From positions 62,001-126,000 of the forward strand of contig NZ_JAENHM010000059.1 of assembly GCF_016595245.1 (NCBI RefSeq): a stretch of DNA of 64,000 nt. The letters are read 5' to 3'. Position numbers and translations under genes: made by a program. Positions 34,465 through 43,450 of this stretch are shown in pieces; positions within the stretch are counted from its first letter, which is position 1; every line of letters begins with the position of its first letter. The DNA comes from Azospirillum endophyticum. Its GTDB lineage: Bacteria > Pseudomonadota > Alphaproteobacteria > Azospirillales > Azospirillaceae. The notes under the pieces were generated by a model, which saw only the letters and a list, made by a program, of their open reading frames with translations, searched no databases and was not told where the DNA came from.

Positions 34465-34683
34465 TTACGGGGCGAAGGGGTTCTTCAGCGCCGGGCCGAA
34501 GGTCGCCTTGCGGGCTGCCCGCCAGATGCTTTCGGCCGCCAGGTCGTTGCCGCGGTCGGCGATGGCCATGCCGGCCACGCCCGGCTGGTGGCTGAGCCAG
34601 TCGCGCAGCAGGTTTTCGAAACGCGCGACCTCCCGCGGATCGTCGCTGGCCATCGTGATCGAAACGGTGAGTTCGGTGGTCAT
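34465..34683 (-). CDS. Small unrecognised protein with strong ribosome site (72 residues)
   Basis: An ATG at 34683 is preceded by AGGAGGG at ideal spacing, which strongly supports translation. The product begins MTTELTVSITMASDDPREVA and continues to an acidic-basic helical segment (FENLLRDWLSHQPGVAGM), without membrane helices. I recognise no family. It is convergent with the glutathionylspermidine synthase-like gene, with 9 bases between stops. Confidence 0.7.
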   Translation of the reverse strand: MTTELTVSITMASDDPREVARFENLLRDWLSHQPGVAGMAIADRGNDLAAESIWRAARKATFGPALKNPFAP

Positions 34684-34911
34684 GGTCGGTTCCCTCCTGA
34701 CGGTTGGACGGACCGGTCAATCCGGGAGAACGGCCGGACCGGTTCCGTGGACGAGAAGGTGCCCCCTATGCACGGACCGAAGCCTGCGCGCCCCTTCCGG
34801 CAGGCGCAATGAAAAAGGCGGGGTATGCCCCCGCCTTCCTTGCCGCCCGTCCGCCGGGAACCTTTTCCGCCGATCCGTCCGGCTGTCCCCTGCGCCGCCG
34901 TTATGCCGCCG

Positions 34912-35559
34912 TTATTTCGTGTCCGACTTGCCGCCGGGGCTGGCGATGGTGGCGATCTGCTTCTGCAATTCGTCGATCTGCTTCTGCAACTCGTCGAAGG
35001 TGGCGCCGGCCATGCCGGCTGGCGTCGCGGCGGGGGCCGGGCCGGGCTGGCCGGGCTGGCGTTGTCCGCCGGGCGCCTCGTCCGGACCGCCGGCGGCGCC
35101 GAAGGGCGTGAACATGCGCATGGCGCGCTCGAACATCGCCATGTTCTGCTTGCTCACCTCGTCCAGCCGCCCGAACGGGAACATGCCGCCCAGCGTGTTC
35201 TGGAAATAGTCGCGCATCTGCTCCTGGTTGCGGGAGAAGGCCTGCATCGAATATTCCAGATAGCGCGGTACCACCGACTGCATGTTGTCGCCGTAGAAGC
35301 CGATCAGCTGGCGCAGGAAGCTGATCGGCAGCAGGTTCTGACCCTTGCTCTCCTCTTCCACGATGATCTGGGTCAGGACGGAACGGGTGATATCCTCCCC
35401 GGTCTTCGCGTCATAGACCACGAAATCCAGCCCGTCCTTCACCATCTGGCAGAGATGGTCCAGCGTGACGTAGCTGCTGGTCGCGGTATTGTAGAGCCGC
35501 CGGTTGGCGTACTTCTTGATCGTGATCGGAGCGGACTTCTGGTCTTCCTTGTCGGCCAT
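34912..35559 (-). CDS. phaR: PhaR polyhydroxyalkanoate synthesis regulator
   Basis: PhaR represses phasin and PHA genes and senses the polymer directly. With the ATG at 35559 the protein has 215 residues. The N-terminal DNA-binding domain is nearly invariant in the family: ITIKKYANRRLYNTATSSYV, LDHLCQMVKDGLDFVVYDAK and TGEDITRSVLTQIIVEEE. The PHB-accumulation domain follows (LLPISFLRQLIGFYGDNMQ). The last 60 residues are a glycine/proline linker and a short coiled coil (TFDELQKQIDELQKQIATI). It is divergent from the PhaE-like/phaC genes, separated by 272 bases that could hold its operator. Confidence 0.95.
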   Translation of the reverse strand: MADKEDQKSAPITIKKYANRRLYNTATSSYVTLDHLCQMVKDGLDFVVYDAKTGEDITRSVLTQIIVEEESKGQNLLPISFLRQLIGFYGDNMQSVVPRYLEYSMQAFSRNQEQMRDYFQNTLGGMFPFGRLDEVSKQNMAMFERAMRMFTPFGAAGGPDEAPGGQRQPGQPGPAPAATPAGMAGATFDELQKQIDELQKQIATIASPGGKSDTK

Positions 35560-35831
35560 CGCGGACTCTTTCAAGAAGGGACATGTTCCAGGCCATGCTG
35601 TTCCGGAACACGCAGGACTGGCGGCGGAAATTGTTCCGTCATTAGAACTACTCGAAGGGATAGCAATTTGTCCAGCGTTGCGCCGCGGCATAGCGCCGCG
35701 GTTGCGCTGGACTTTCCAACGCGGATGGAGGAGCGGAGCCTGCATGGGGGACTCCTGTCGATACCCGGAAGGTCGGGTGGGGAGCCATGCCGGACTGGTC
35801 AATCCGGTCCCGTCGCCCCTATAATCCGGCC

Positions 35832-36452
35832 ATGGCCGACCCGTCGAAACCAGACCGATCCTCCGATCCGTCTTCCGCCGATCCGCCGTCCTACGAGTCG
35901 TTGGCGCGCCGCTATCTGGACCTGTGGCAGGACCAATGGACGGCCTGCGCCGCCGATCCGGAAGCGGCGGACATGATGACCCGCCTGTTCCAGATGATGG
36001 GACAGGGGGCGATGCCGTTCGGGTTGGGACAGGCGGGATTCGGGGCGGCGGGATTTGGCGGCTTCGGCGGCGGCTCGATGGCCGGCACCGGCTGGGATCC
36101 CCGTCCGGCGCCTTTTCCGAACACCGGCTTCCCCCAATACGGACGGCCTTCCGATGAGCGAGCGTCTGGTGGACGACAGGCAGGCGGGCGGGATCCCGCC
36201 CCGCCCGGGGATGCGGCAGGGACCGCGTCCGCTGGCCCTTCATCTGACGGCGGCGCTGGGCAGCTTGCTGAGCTCCTCGGCCGCATTGCCGTTCTTGAGG
36301 AACGGCTCGCTGCCCTGGAATCCGGCCCTGCGGGAGCGGGCGGCGACCCTGCGGGACGAGATGTCGCGGGCCGACCGGCTGCATCGGAGCAGGGAGCGAA
36401 GCGAGGAGCCGGTCGGAGCGGCAGGCGCCGACCGCCTGACCCGGGAAGTTGA
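35832..36452 (+). CDS. PhaE-like PHA synthase partner, overlapping phaC
   Basis: The 206-residue protein begins MADPSKPDRSSDPSSADPPS, then ESLARRYLDLWQDQWTACAA and MTRLFQMMGQGAMPFG. A glycine-rich middle follows, with a terminal helix LAELLGRIAVLEERLAALES. That organisation, with a leading amphipathic region and a C-terminal coiled coil next to phaC, resembles PhaE/PhaM-type synthase partners, but sequence identity is too low for certainty. The last 299 bases also encode the N-terminus of phaC in another frame. Both frames carry family-like sequence there. Confidence 0.6.
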   Translation: MADPSKPDRSSDPSSADPPSYESLARRYLDLWQDQWTACAADPEAADMMTRLFQMMGQGAMPFGLGQAGFGAAGFGGFGGGSMAGTGWDPRPAPFPNTGFPQYGRPSDERASGGRQAGGRDPAPPGDAAGTASAGPSSDGGAGQLAELLGRIAVLEERLAALESGPAGAGGDPAGRDVAGRPAASEQGAKRGAGRSGRRRPPDPGS

Positions 36453-37464
36453 CCGCGAGATCCGCCGCCGCATCGACACCGTCCTGACCGGGATCGAACG
36501 GTACCGTCACCATCCCTACCGCCGCGACCTGCCCGACCCACCGGTGGTCTGGACGGAAGGCGGGTCGCGCCTGCTGGATTACGGGGAGGGGGCTGCCGGA
36601 CGACCGGTTCTGTTCGTGCCGTCCCTGGTCAACCGCGGCTATATCCTCGACCTGTCGCGCGACAGGAGCCTGATGCGCTGGCTGGCGGGTCGCGGCTTCC
36701 GGCCGTTCCTGCTGGATTGGGGCATGCCGGGGCCGCTGGAGCGCCGCTTCACCCTGACCGACTACATCGCCGGCCGGCTGGAGCGCGCGTTGGATTTCGT
36801 CGTGGAGGCGGTGGGCCGGCCGGTGCCGGTGGTCGGCTATTGCATGGGCGGGCTGCTCGCCGCGGCGCTGGCGCAACGCCGGCCGCGTTCGCTCTCAGGG
36901 CTGGGATTGATGGCCACGCCCTGGGATTTCCATGCGGAGGATGCGGCGACCGCGCGCCGGGTGGCCAGCTTCGTCCAGCCCTGGGGTCCGCTGTTGGACC
37001 GGTGGGGCGAACTGCCGACCGATTCACTGCAGGCGCTGTTCGCCCAGCTCGATCCGCTGCTGGCGCTGAAGAAGTTCGGCAGCTTCGCCCGAATGGCGCC
37101 GGACTCGCGTGCGGCCACCGCCTTCGTGGCGCTGGAAGACTGGCTGAACGACGGGGTGCCGCTGGTGGCCGGGGTGGCGCGCGATGCCCTGGCCGGCTGG
37201 TACGGACGCAACGACACGGTGGCGGGGGCCTGGATGGTCGCCGGCCTGCCGGTCGATCCCGGCGCCATCCGCGTGCCGACCCTGGCCCTGATCCCGGAGC
37301 GCGACCGCATCGTCCCCCCGGCCTCCGCGCTGGCATTGGCCGCCGCGATTCCCGGTGCCCGCATGCTGCGTCCGCCGCTCGGCCATATCGGAATGGTGGT
37401 GAGTGCCGGCGCCGAGACCGGAGTGTGGAATCCGCTCACCGATTGGCTTGCTGCGACAGGTTAG
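36154..37464 (+). CDS. phaC: PHA synthase-like alpha/beta hydrolase (PhaC)
   Basis: PhaC polymerises hydroxyacyl-CoA into polyhydroxyalkanoate on granules. From ATG 36154 the protein has 436 residues, between class III (about 355) and class I (about 590). The lipase-like box is GYCMGG with nucleophile C230. D384 (ERDRIV) and H411 (GHIGMV) complete the Cys-Asp-His triad. VLFVPSLVNRGYILDL and LLDWGMPGP are typical of the family. The N-terminal region (HLTAALGSLLSSSAALPFLR) looks genuine, which makes the overlap with the PhaE-like frame real rather than a misplaced start. phaA and phaB follow. Confidence 0.85.
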   Translation: MSERLVDDRQAGGIPPRPGMRQGPRPLALHLTAALGSLLSSSAALPFLRNGSLPWNPALRERAATLRDEMSRADRLHRSRERSEEPVGAAGADRLTREVDREIRRRIDTVLTGIERYRHHPYRRDLPDPPVVWTEGGSRLLDYGEGAAGRPVLFVPSLVNRGYILDLSRDRSLMRWLAGRGFRPFLLDWGMPGPLERRFTLTDYIAGRLERALDFVVEAVGRPVPVVGYCMGGLLAAALAQRRPRSLSGLGLMATPWDFHAEDAATARRVASFVQPWGPLLDRWGELPTDSLQALFAQLDPLLALKKFGSFARMAPDSRAATAFVALEDWLNDGVPLVAGVARDALAGWYGRNDTVAGAWMVAGLPVDPGAIRVPTLALIPERDRIVPPASALALAAAIPGARMLRPPLGHIGMVVSAGAETGVWNPLTDWLAATG

Positions 37465-37543
37465 CGCCGCGACCTTCGGCCAGCTTGCACCCGTCCGGCT
37501 ACACGCCGTAAGGTAAGAAACACTCCGAGCGTCCCACCAGCGC

Positions 37544-37549
37544 TATAAT
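37544..37549 (+). promoter_or_regulatory. Possible -10 element for phaA
   Basis: A perfect TATAAT lies 29 bases before the phaA ATG in the 113-base phaC-phaA gap. No good -35 box is visible at 16-18 bases upstream, so this is a tentative promoter that would allow phaAB expression separate from phaC. Confidence 0.35.
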
Positions 37550-37577
37550 AAAACTGTCCTAATACGAGGAGCGTCCA

Positions 37578-38753
<1,176 letters not shown>

Positions 38754-38760
38754 GGACCGG

Positions 38761-38791
38761 GCGGGCCGCTTCAAAAACCGAAGCGGCCCGC
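38761..38791 (+). other. Perfect 12-base hairpin between phaA and phaB (upstream)
   Basis: GCGGGCCGCTTC and GAAGCGGCCCGC form an uninterrupted stem around AAAAACC, 7 bases after the phaA stop. There is no T tract, so it is more likely an mRNA-stabilising or attenuating structure than a classical terminator. Confidence 0.75.
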
Positions 38792-38800
38792 TTCGCTCAA

Positions 38801-38842
38801 GGCACGGGATTTCCGCCGGACCTGCGGAGGAAATCCCGTGCC
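38801..38842 (+). other. Perfect 14-base hairpin between phaA and phaB (downstream)
   Basis: GGCACGGGATTTCC pairs fully with GGAAATCCCGTGCC, and the enclosed loop contains a further CCG/CGG pairing. It lies 57 bases before the phaB ATG. Again no T tract follows. Together with the preceding hairpin it may set the relative amounts of phaA and phaB message. Confidence 0.75.
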
Positions 38843-38898
38843 CAACAATAAGAATTCAAGAAACCAACCAACCATCACTAAATCTGGGGAGAAGAACT

Positions 38899-39621
38899 AT
38901 GGCTCGTGTTGCAGTCGTCACTGGTGGCACCCGCGGCATCGGCGAGGCGGTTGCCGTCGCCCTGAAGAATGCCGGTTACAAGGTCGCCGCCAACTATGCC
39001 GGCAACGACCAGGCGGCCGAGGAATTCACCGCCCGCACCGGCATCCCGACCTACAAGTTCGACGTCGCGGACTTCGACGCCTGCAAGAAGGGCATCGCCG
39101 CGATCGAGGGTGACCTCGGTCCGGTCGACGTGCTGATCAACAACGCCGGCATCACCCGTGACGGCGTGATGCACCGCATGACCTACGAGCAGTGGGAGAA
39201 GGTGATCCACACCAACCTGTCCTCCTGCTTCAACATGTGCCGCAACGTCATCGACGGCATGCGCGAGCGTGGTTTCGGCCGCATCGTCAACATCGGCTCG
39301 GTCAACGGCCAGGCCGGCCAGTACGGCCAGGTGAACTACGCTGCGGCGAAGTCCGGCATCCATGGCTTCACCAAGGCGCTGGCGCAGGAGAGCGCCGCCA
39401 AGGGCGTCACGGTCAACGCCATCGCCCCCGGCTACATCGATACCGACATGGTTCGCGCGGTGCCGGCCAACGTGCTGGAGAAGATCGTCGCCCGCATCCC
39501 GGTCGGCCGTCTCGGCCGCGCCTCGGAGATCGCCAAGGCGGTGCTGTACCTCGTCGACGACGAAAACGGCTTCATGACCGGCTCGACCCTGTCGGTCAAC
39601 GGCGGCCAGCACATGTACTGA
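38899..39621 (+). CDS. phaB: Acetoacetyl-CoA reductase (PhaB)
   Basis: PhaB reduces acetoacetyl-CoA to (R)-3-hydroxybutyryl-CoA with NADPH, feeding PhaC. It is a 240-residue short-chain dehydrogenase with the cofactor loop VVTGGTRGIGEAV, the NNAG motif, and the catalytic S134, Y147 and K151 (NYAAAKSG). The C-terminal FMTGSTLSVNGGQHMY is typical of PHB-type reductases. The ATG follows GGGGAGAAG. Confidence 0.96.
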   Translation: MARVAVVTGGTRGIGEAVAVALKNAGYKVAANYAGNDQAAEEFTARTGIPTYKFDVADFDACKKGIAAIEGDLGPVDVLINNAGITRDGVMHRMTYEQWEKVIHTNLSSCFNMCRNVIDGMRERGFGRIVNIGSVNGQAGQYGQVNYAAAKSGIHGFTKALAQESAAKGVTVNAIAPGYIDTDMVRAVPANVLEKIVARIPVGRLGRASEIAKAVLYLVDDENGFMTGSTLSVNGGQHMY

Positions 39622-39662
39622 TCCGCGACCGGGTCTCGCATCCCGATTCGTGACCCACGACG

Positions 39663-39725
39663 AAGCCCCTTTCCCGTGCCTGGCTGGATTTACGATCCAC
39701 CGGGGATGGGAAAGGGGCTTTGTTT
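39663..39725 (+). terminator. Terminator of the pha operon
   Basis: AAGCCCCTTTCCC pairs with GGGAAAGGGGCTT over 13 bases, with a 30-base loop that itself contains partial pairing. It is followed by TGTTTT. It ends transcription after phaB, just before the toxin-antitoxin unit. Confidence 0.85.
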
Positions 39726-39754
39726 TGGGCGGGTGAGTTCCCGGTCTTGATGGC

Positions 39755-39773
39755 GGTGCTACCCAGTAGTACC
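39755..39773 (+). promoter_or_regulatory. Inverted-repeat candidate operator for parDE
   Basis: GGTGCTAC and GTAGTACC are inverted with one mismatch around CCA, 22 bases before the antitoxin ATG. Antitoxins of this type bind palindromes overlapping their own promoter, so this is the natural autoregulatory site. No footprint data are implied. Confidence 0.5.
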
Positions 39774-39794
39774 CTCTGGCGCGGGAGGTGGCCG

Positions 39795-40067
39795 ATGACC
39801 GTGAAGACCTCGATTTCCCTGACTGACGAGCAGGAAGCTTACGCGCGCAGCCTTGTCGAAGCCGGGCACTATCCGAGCCTCAGCGCCGTCATTCAGCGTG
39901 GTCTCGAGATGCTGCGTCATGAGACGGAAACCCGTGACTTGGAGCTTGAGGCTCTCCGGCTGCTGATCGATCAGCGCCTTGCCGGTCCCTTCGTCGATCT
40001 TGAGGAGGGTATCGCGGATATCCACGCGATGCTGGAGCGCAAGAGGAAAGCCCGTGCCGCGCTATAA
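39795..40067 (+). CDS. parD: ParD-like antitoxin
   Basis: The 90-residue protein begins MTVKTSISLTDEQEAYARSL and continues with GHYPSLSAVIQRGLEMLR, the ribbon-helix-helix pattern of ParD/CopG antitoxins. The C-terminal half (DLELEALRLLIDQRLAGPFV) would wrap the toxin. The ATG at 39795 has GGAGG 6-7 bases upstream. It overlaps parE by 14 bases, the normal arrangement. Confidence 0.9.
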   Translation: MTVKTSISLTDEQEAYARSLVEAGHYPSLSAVIQRGLEMLRHETETRDLELEALRLLIDQRLAGPFVDLEEGIADIHAMLERKRKARAAL

Positions 40068-40404
40068 GCTGCGGTACGCGCCGATCGTCACTCGAGACTT
40101 CGACTTGATCGAAGGCTATCTGGTTCAGGCCTATCAGGACTTGGGAGACGATGCGGAGAGAGCGACCGAAAGGGCCGCGCGTCGTATCGTCGCGGCGGCG
40201 GATTACCTTCGGTCCTTTGCAACCTATCCCCATCGTGGCACGGAGCATCCGGAAATCCGTCCGGGCATCCGGACGGTGACGAGCAATAGGTTCACTTTCT
40301 ATTTCAGCATTGACGATTCGCTGGCCGAAGTATTGATCGTCGCCGTGTTTTTCGGCGGCGTCGATCACCGGCGGCAGATCGTCGACCGGCTTGGAAGCCG
40401 CTGA
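40054..40404 (+). CDS. parE: ParE/RelE-like toxin
   Basis: The 116-residue protein starts with GTG at 40054 inside the antitoxin gene. The fold signature of the RelE/ParE superfamily is readable: YAPIVTRDFDLIEGYLVQAY, RRIVAAADYLRSFATYPHRG and VTSNRFTFYFSIDDSLAEVL, with conserved arginines near the C-terminus. ParE-type members poison DNA gyrase and others cleave mRNA; the sequence alone does not decide. The pair is intact with no frameshift. Confidence 0.88.
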   Translation: MPRYKLRYAPIVTRDFDLIEGYLVQAYQDLGDDAERATERAARRIVAAADYLRSFATYPHRGTEHPEIRPGIRTVTSNRFTFYFSIDDSLAEVLIVAVFFGGVDHRRQIVDRLGSR

Positions 40405-40512
40405 CCCGTGGGCAATTCTCCACACATCGGCCTCCGCCGCACTTGACGGACCGGCCGCCGAGTTGAAGGTTATCGTCCGCCTTGGACGTACCACCACATT
40501 GGACACCCCGCG

Positions 40513-42024
40513 ATGCCTTACACCTCGTTGCGCGACTTCATCGACCGGCTGGAGAAGGCGGGGCGGCTGGTGGTGGTGAAGGAGCCGGTGTCGACCGCGC
40601 TGGAGATGACCGAGATCCAGACCCGCCTGCTGGCCGAAAACGGCCCGGCGGTGCTGTTCGAGAATGTCATCAAAGCCGACGGCACGCGGTCTGAGATGCC
40701 GGTGCTGGTCAACCTGTTCGGCACGGTGGAGCGGGTCGCCTGGGGCATGGACCGCGAGCCGCACCAGCTGCGTGCCGTCGGCGAGACGCTGGCCTTCCTC
40801 AAGCAGCCGGAGCCGCCGGGCGGCTTCCGCGAGGCGCTGGAGTTGATCCCGCTGGCCAAGACCGTGCTGTCGATGAAGCCGAAGACCGTCGGTTCGGCGC
40901 CCTGCCAGGAGGTGGTGCTGACCGGCGACGACATCGATCTCGGCCGCCTGCCGGTGCAGGGCTGCTGGCCGGGCGAACCGGCGCCGCTGATCACCTGGCC
41001 GCTGGTGGTGACCAAGGGGCCTACGGGCAAGCGCGAGGACGACTTCAACCTCGGCATCTACCGCATGCAGGTGCTGGGGAAGAACAAGACCATCATGCGC
41101 TGGCTGAAGCACCGTGGCGGCGCCCAGCACCATCACCGCTGGGCCGCGAGTGGGAAGCGCGAGCCGCTGCCCTGCGCCGTCGTGCTGGGAGCCGACCCCG
41201 GCACCATCCTGGCCGCGGTGACGCCGGTGCCCGACACCCTGTCGGAATATCAGTTCGCCGGCCTGCTGCGCGGCAAGAAGGTGGAACTGGTGGAGTGCAA
41301 GACGGTGCCGCTGAAGGTGCCGGCCCAGGCGGAGATCGTCCTGGAAGGCCATGTCAGCCTGGACGAATACGCCGACGAGGGGCCCTACGGCGACCATACC
41401 GGCTATTACAACTCGGTCGAGCCCTTCCCGGTCTTCACCGTCACCGCCATGACGATGCGGCGCAAGCCGATCTACCTGTCGACCTTCACCGGCCGCCCGC
41501 CCGACGAGCCGTCGGTGCTGGGCGAGGCGCTGAACGAGGTGTTCATCCCGCTGCTGGTCCAGCAGTTCCCGGAGATCGTCGATTTCTGGCTGCCGCCGGA
41601 GGGTTGCTCCTACCGCATTGCGGTGGTCAGCATGAAGAAGGCCTATCCCGGCCACGCCAAGCGGGTGATGATGGGCGTCTGGTCCTTCCTGCGCCAGTTC
41701 ATGTACACGAAATGGGTGATCGTCGTGGACGACGACATCGACGCGCGGAACTGGAAGGACGTGATGTGGGCGATCTCGACCCGCATGGATCCGGCGCGCG
41801 ACATCACGGTGATCGAGGGGACGCCGATCGACTATCTCGACTTCGCCAGCCCGGACTCAGGGCTGGGCGGCAAGGTCGGCCTGGATGCGACCAACAAATG
41901 GCCGCCGGAAACCAAGCGCGAATGGGGCGAGAAGCTCCACATGACCGACGAGGTGGTGGAGACGGTCAGCCGGAAATGGGATCTGTACGGCCTGCCGGGC
42001 AGCGGGAAACCGATTTGGAAGTGA
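40513..42024 (+). CDS. ubiD: UbiD-family prenylated-FMN-dependent decarboxylase
   Basis: UbiD removes the carboxyl group from 3-polyprenyl-4-hydroxybenzoate in ubiquinone synthesis. The 503-residue length and overall sequence fit this member rather than the shorter aromatic decarboxylases. Visible motifs are DFNLGIYRMQVLGKNKTIMR, the catalytic EGPYGDHTGYYNSVEPFPVF region with its acidic residues, and FTGRPPDEPSVLGEALNEVF. A UbiX-type prenyltransferase is needed for its cofactor and is not visible in the window. It ends in a hairpin. Confidence 0.93.
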   Translation: MPYTSLRDFIDRLEKAGRLVVVKEPVSTALEMTEIQTRLLAENGPAVLFENVIKADGTRSEMPVLVNLFGTVERVAWGMDREPHQLRAVGETLAFLKQPEPPGGFREALELIPLAKTVLSMKPKTVGSAPCQEVVLTGDDIDLGRLPVQGCWPGEPAPLITWPLVVTKGPTGKREDDFNLGIYRMQVLGKNKTIMRWLKHRGGAQHHHRWAASGKREPLPCAVVLGADPGTILAAVTPVPDTLSEYQFAGLLRGKKVELVECKTVPLKVPAQAEIVLEGHVSLDEYADEGPYGDHTGYYNSVEPFPVFTVTAMTMRRKPIYLSTFTGRPPDEPSVLGEALNEVFIPLLVQQFPEIVDFWLPPEGCSYRIAVVSMKKAYPGHAKRVMMGVWSFLRQFMYTKWVIVVDDDIDARNWKDVMWAISTRMDPARDITVIEGTPIDYLDFASPDSGLGGKVGLDATNKWPPETKREWGEKLHMTDEVVETVSRKWDLYGLPGSGKPIWK

Positions 42025-42026
42025 GG

Positions 42027-42065
42027 GGGACGGTCCCTCTCCCGAAGAGGGGGAGGGACCGTCCC
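42027..42065. terminator. Hairpin between ubiD and the convergent DUF971 gene
   Basis: A 13-base perfect inverted repeat GGGACGGTCCCTC/GAGGGACCGTCCC lies immediately after the ubiD stop. There is no T tract, but its position between convergent genes suggests termination or 3'-end protection. It shares the CCCTCTCCC core with the dispersed inverted repeats but is a simple single stem. Confidence 0.6.
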
Positions 42066-42070
42066 GGACG

Positions 42071-42469
42071 TTACCGCCGCGGATCGCGGCTCAGGCCCTT
42101 GGCCTGCAGTTCTTCGAGATATTCGGCCCACAGGCTCTCCTGCTCGGTGCCGATCTCGTAGAGGTATTTCCAGCTGTAGATGCCGCTGTCATGCAGGTCG
42201 TCGAAGACGATGCGGATGGCATAGTTGCCGACCGGCTCCAGCCGCATGATGCCGACATGGCGGCGGCCGCCGACCGTCTGCTTCTGGCTGGGGTTGTGTC
42301 CCTGCACCTCGGCGGACGGGCTGACGACGCGCAGGAACTCCGCCGGGTAGGAGAAGGTCCGGCCGTCGTCGAAATCGACCTCCAGCCGTTTCTCTTCCTT
42401 CTTCAGGCGGATTTCGGTCGGCCAATGGACGGTGCCGAAGCCGTCGCCCGTGCCCTCGCCGGGGCTCAT
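42071..42469 (-). CDS. DUF971 domain protein
   Basis: The 132-residue protein matches the DUF971 family, related to the N-terminal domain of gamma-butyrobetaine hydroxylase. Typical segments are WPTEIRLKKEEKRLEVDFDD, FSYPAEFLRVVSPSAEVQGH and NYAIRIVFDDLHDSGIYSWKYL. Members are often annotated as involved in iron-sulfur cluster metabolism; the function here is not established. The ATG overlaps the Trm112-like stop by 4 bases, so it is coupled to that gene. Confidence 0.88.
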   Translation of the reverse strand: MSPGEGTGDGFGTVHWPTEIRLKKEEKRLEVDFDDGRTFSYPAEFLRVVSPSAEVQGHNPSQKQTVGGRRHVGIMRLEPVGNYAIRIVFDDLHDSGIYSWKYLYEIGTEQESLWAEYLEELQAKGLSRDPRR

Positions 42470-42696
42470 CGCTGCGACCCCGCCTTGTCCAGGCTGCGGG
42501 CCTCGTCGATCAGCATGATCGGGATGCCGTCGCGGATCGGATAAGCCAGACCGGCGCGCTCGCTGACCAGCTCGCCGCGCTCGGCGTCGTAGCGCAATGG
42601 GCCCTTGGTCAGCGGGCAGACCAGGATTTCCAGCAGCTTCGGGTCGACGCGGGGGTTGGTTTTCGCTTCGCTGCTCTTGTCCTCGGGCGTCGCCAT
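42466..42696 (-). CDS. Trm112-like small protein
   Basis: The 76-residue protein from ATG 42696 has the bacterial Trm112/YcaR core: VDPKLLEILVCPLTKGPLRY, then AYPIRDGIPIMLIDEAR. Only one cysteine of the zinc site remains, which is common in bacterial members. Eukaryotic and archaeal relatives activate methyltransferases; bacterial function is less certain. It is followed by DUF971 in an overlapping frame and preceded by the LON-domain gene. Confidence 0.92.
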   Translation of the reverse strand: MATPEDKSSEAKTNPRVDPKLLEILVCPLTKGPLRYDAERGELVSERAGLAYPIRDGIPIMLIDEARSLDKAGSQR

Positions 42697-42724
42697 GTCG
42701 TGTCTCGCGGTTATTGGAAGAACG

Positions 42725-43393
42725 TCAATGCCTGGGCGGCGGACCGTCCCCGTCATGGTTGTCGAGAATGGCCATCTCGACCAGCCCGATCAAGAGCTTC
42801 CCGCGCTCCGCCAAGGTCGGCGCTTCCAGCAGCGCCTGCTTCTCGCCGGGCGTGAAGGGACAGATCATCGCCAACGAGTTGACCAGCCGCTCGTCCAGCG
42901 TCGATTCGATGGATTTCCAATCGACCGACAGGCCCTGGACCCGGAAATAGCTTTTCAGCGCGCCAAGCAGCCGGTTGCGGTCGACGTCGCCGCAGGGCTC
43001 ATGTTCCAGGTCGGCGCGGAACGGGCGCCAATCCGGAACCACCCGGCGATAGCCGCGCGCACCCTCCACTTCCCGCCCGATCTCGAAACGGGCGATGCCG
43101 GTCAGGGTGATCAGGAAACGGCCGTCCTCGGCTTCGGTGAAGCTGGTGATGCGGCCGGCACAGCCGCAGGGATAGACGGCCGGCTCACGCGCCCGCTGGG
43201 TCGGGTCGAGCGGCTGGATCATGCCGATCATGCGGCCGCTGCCCAGCGCATCCTCGACCATGGCGAGATAGCGCGGCTCGAAGATGTTCAGCGGCAGCCG
43301 TGTCCGCGGCAGCAGCAGAACGCCGGCCAGCGGGAAGATCGGCAGCATCTCCGGCAACTTGCCGAATTCGGCGTCGAAGGGGTTTCTGGTCAT
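42725..43393 (-). CDS. LON-domain (PUA-like) protein, peptidase-free
   Basis: The 222-residue protein consists of the substrate-binding LON N-terminal domain only, without AAA or protease parts. It begins MTRNPFDAEFGKLPEMLPIF, then the family core PLNIFEPRYLAMVEDALGSG, VYPCGCAGRITSFTEAEDGR and FLITLTGIARFEIGRE. Such stand-alone proteins are common in alphaproteobacteria beside thioredoxin and Trm112-like genes, as here. Their biochemical role is not established. Confidence 0.92.
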   Translation of the reverse strand: MTRNPFDAEFGKLPEMLPIFPLAGVLLLPRTRLPLNIFEPRYLAMVEDALGSGRMIGMIQPLDPTQRAREPAVYPCGCAGRITSFTEAEDGRFLITLTGIARFEIGREVEGARGYRRVVPDWRPFRADLEHEPCGDVDRNRLLGALKSYFRVQGLSVDWKSIESTLDERLVNSLAMICPFTPGEKQALLEAPTLAERGKLLIGLVEMAILDNHDGDGPPPRH

Positions 43394-43450
43394 GCCAATC
43401 AGATAGAACCCCTTCGCCGATGGAACAGCCGTCCCCGTTCCGGAAAAGCG

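Noticed and set aside
34912..36876. A 654-codon minus-strand frame extending phaR upstream
   Set aside because: The part before ATG 35559 is a proline/arginine-rich shadow of the PhaE-like and phaC genes; PhaR homologues start at MADKEDQK.
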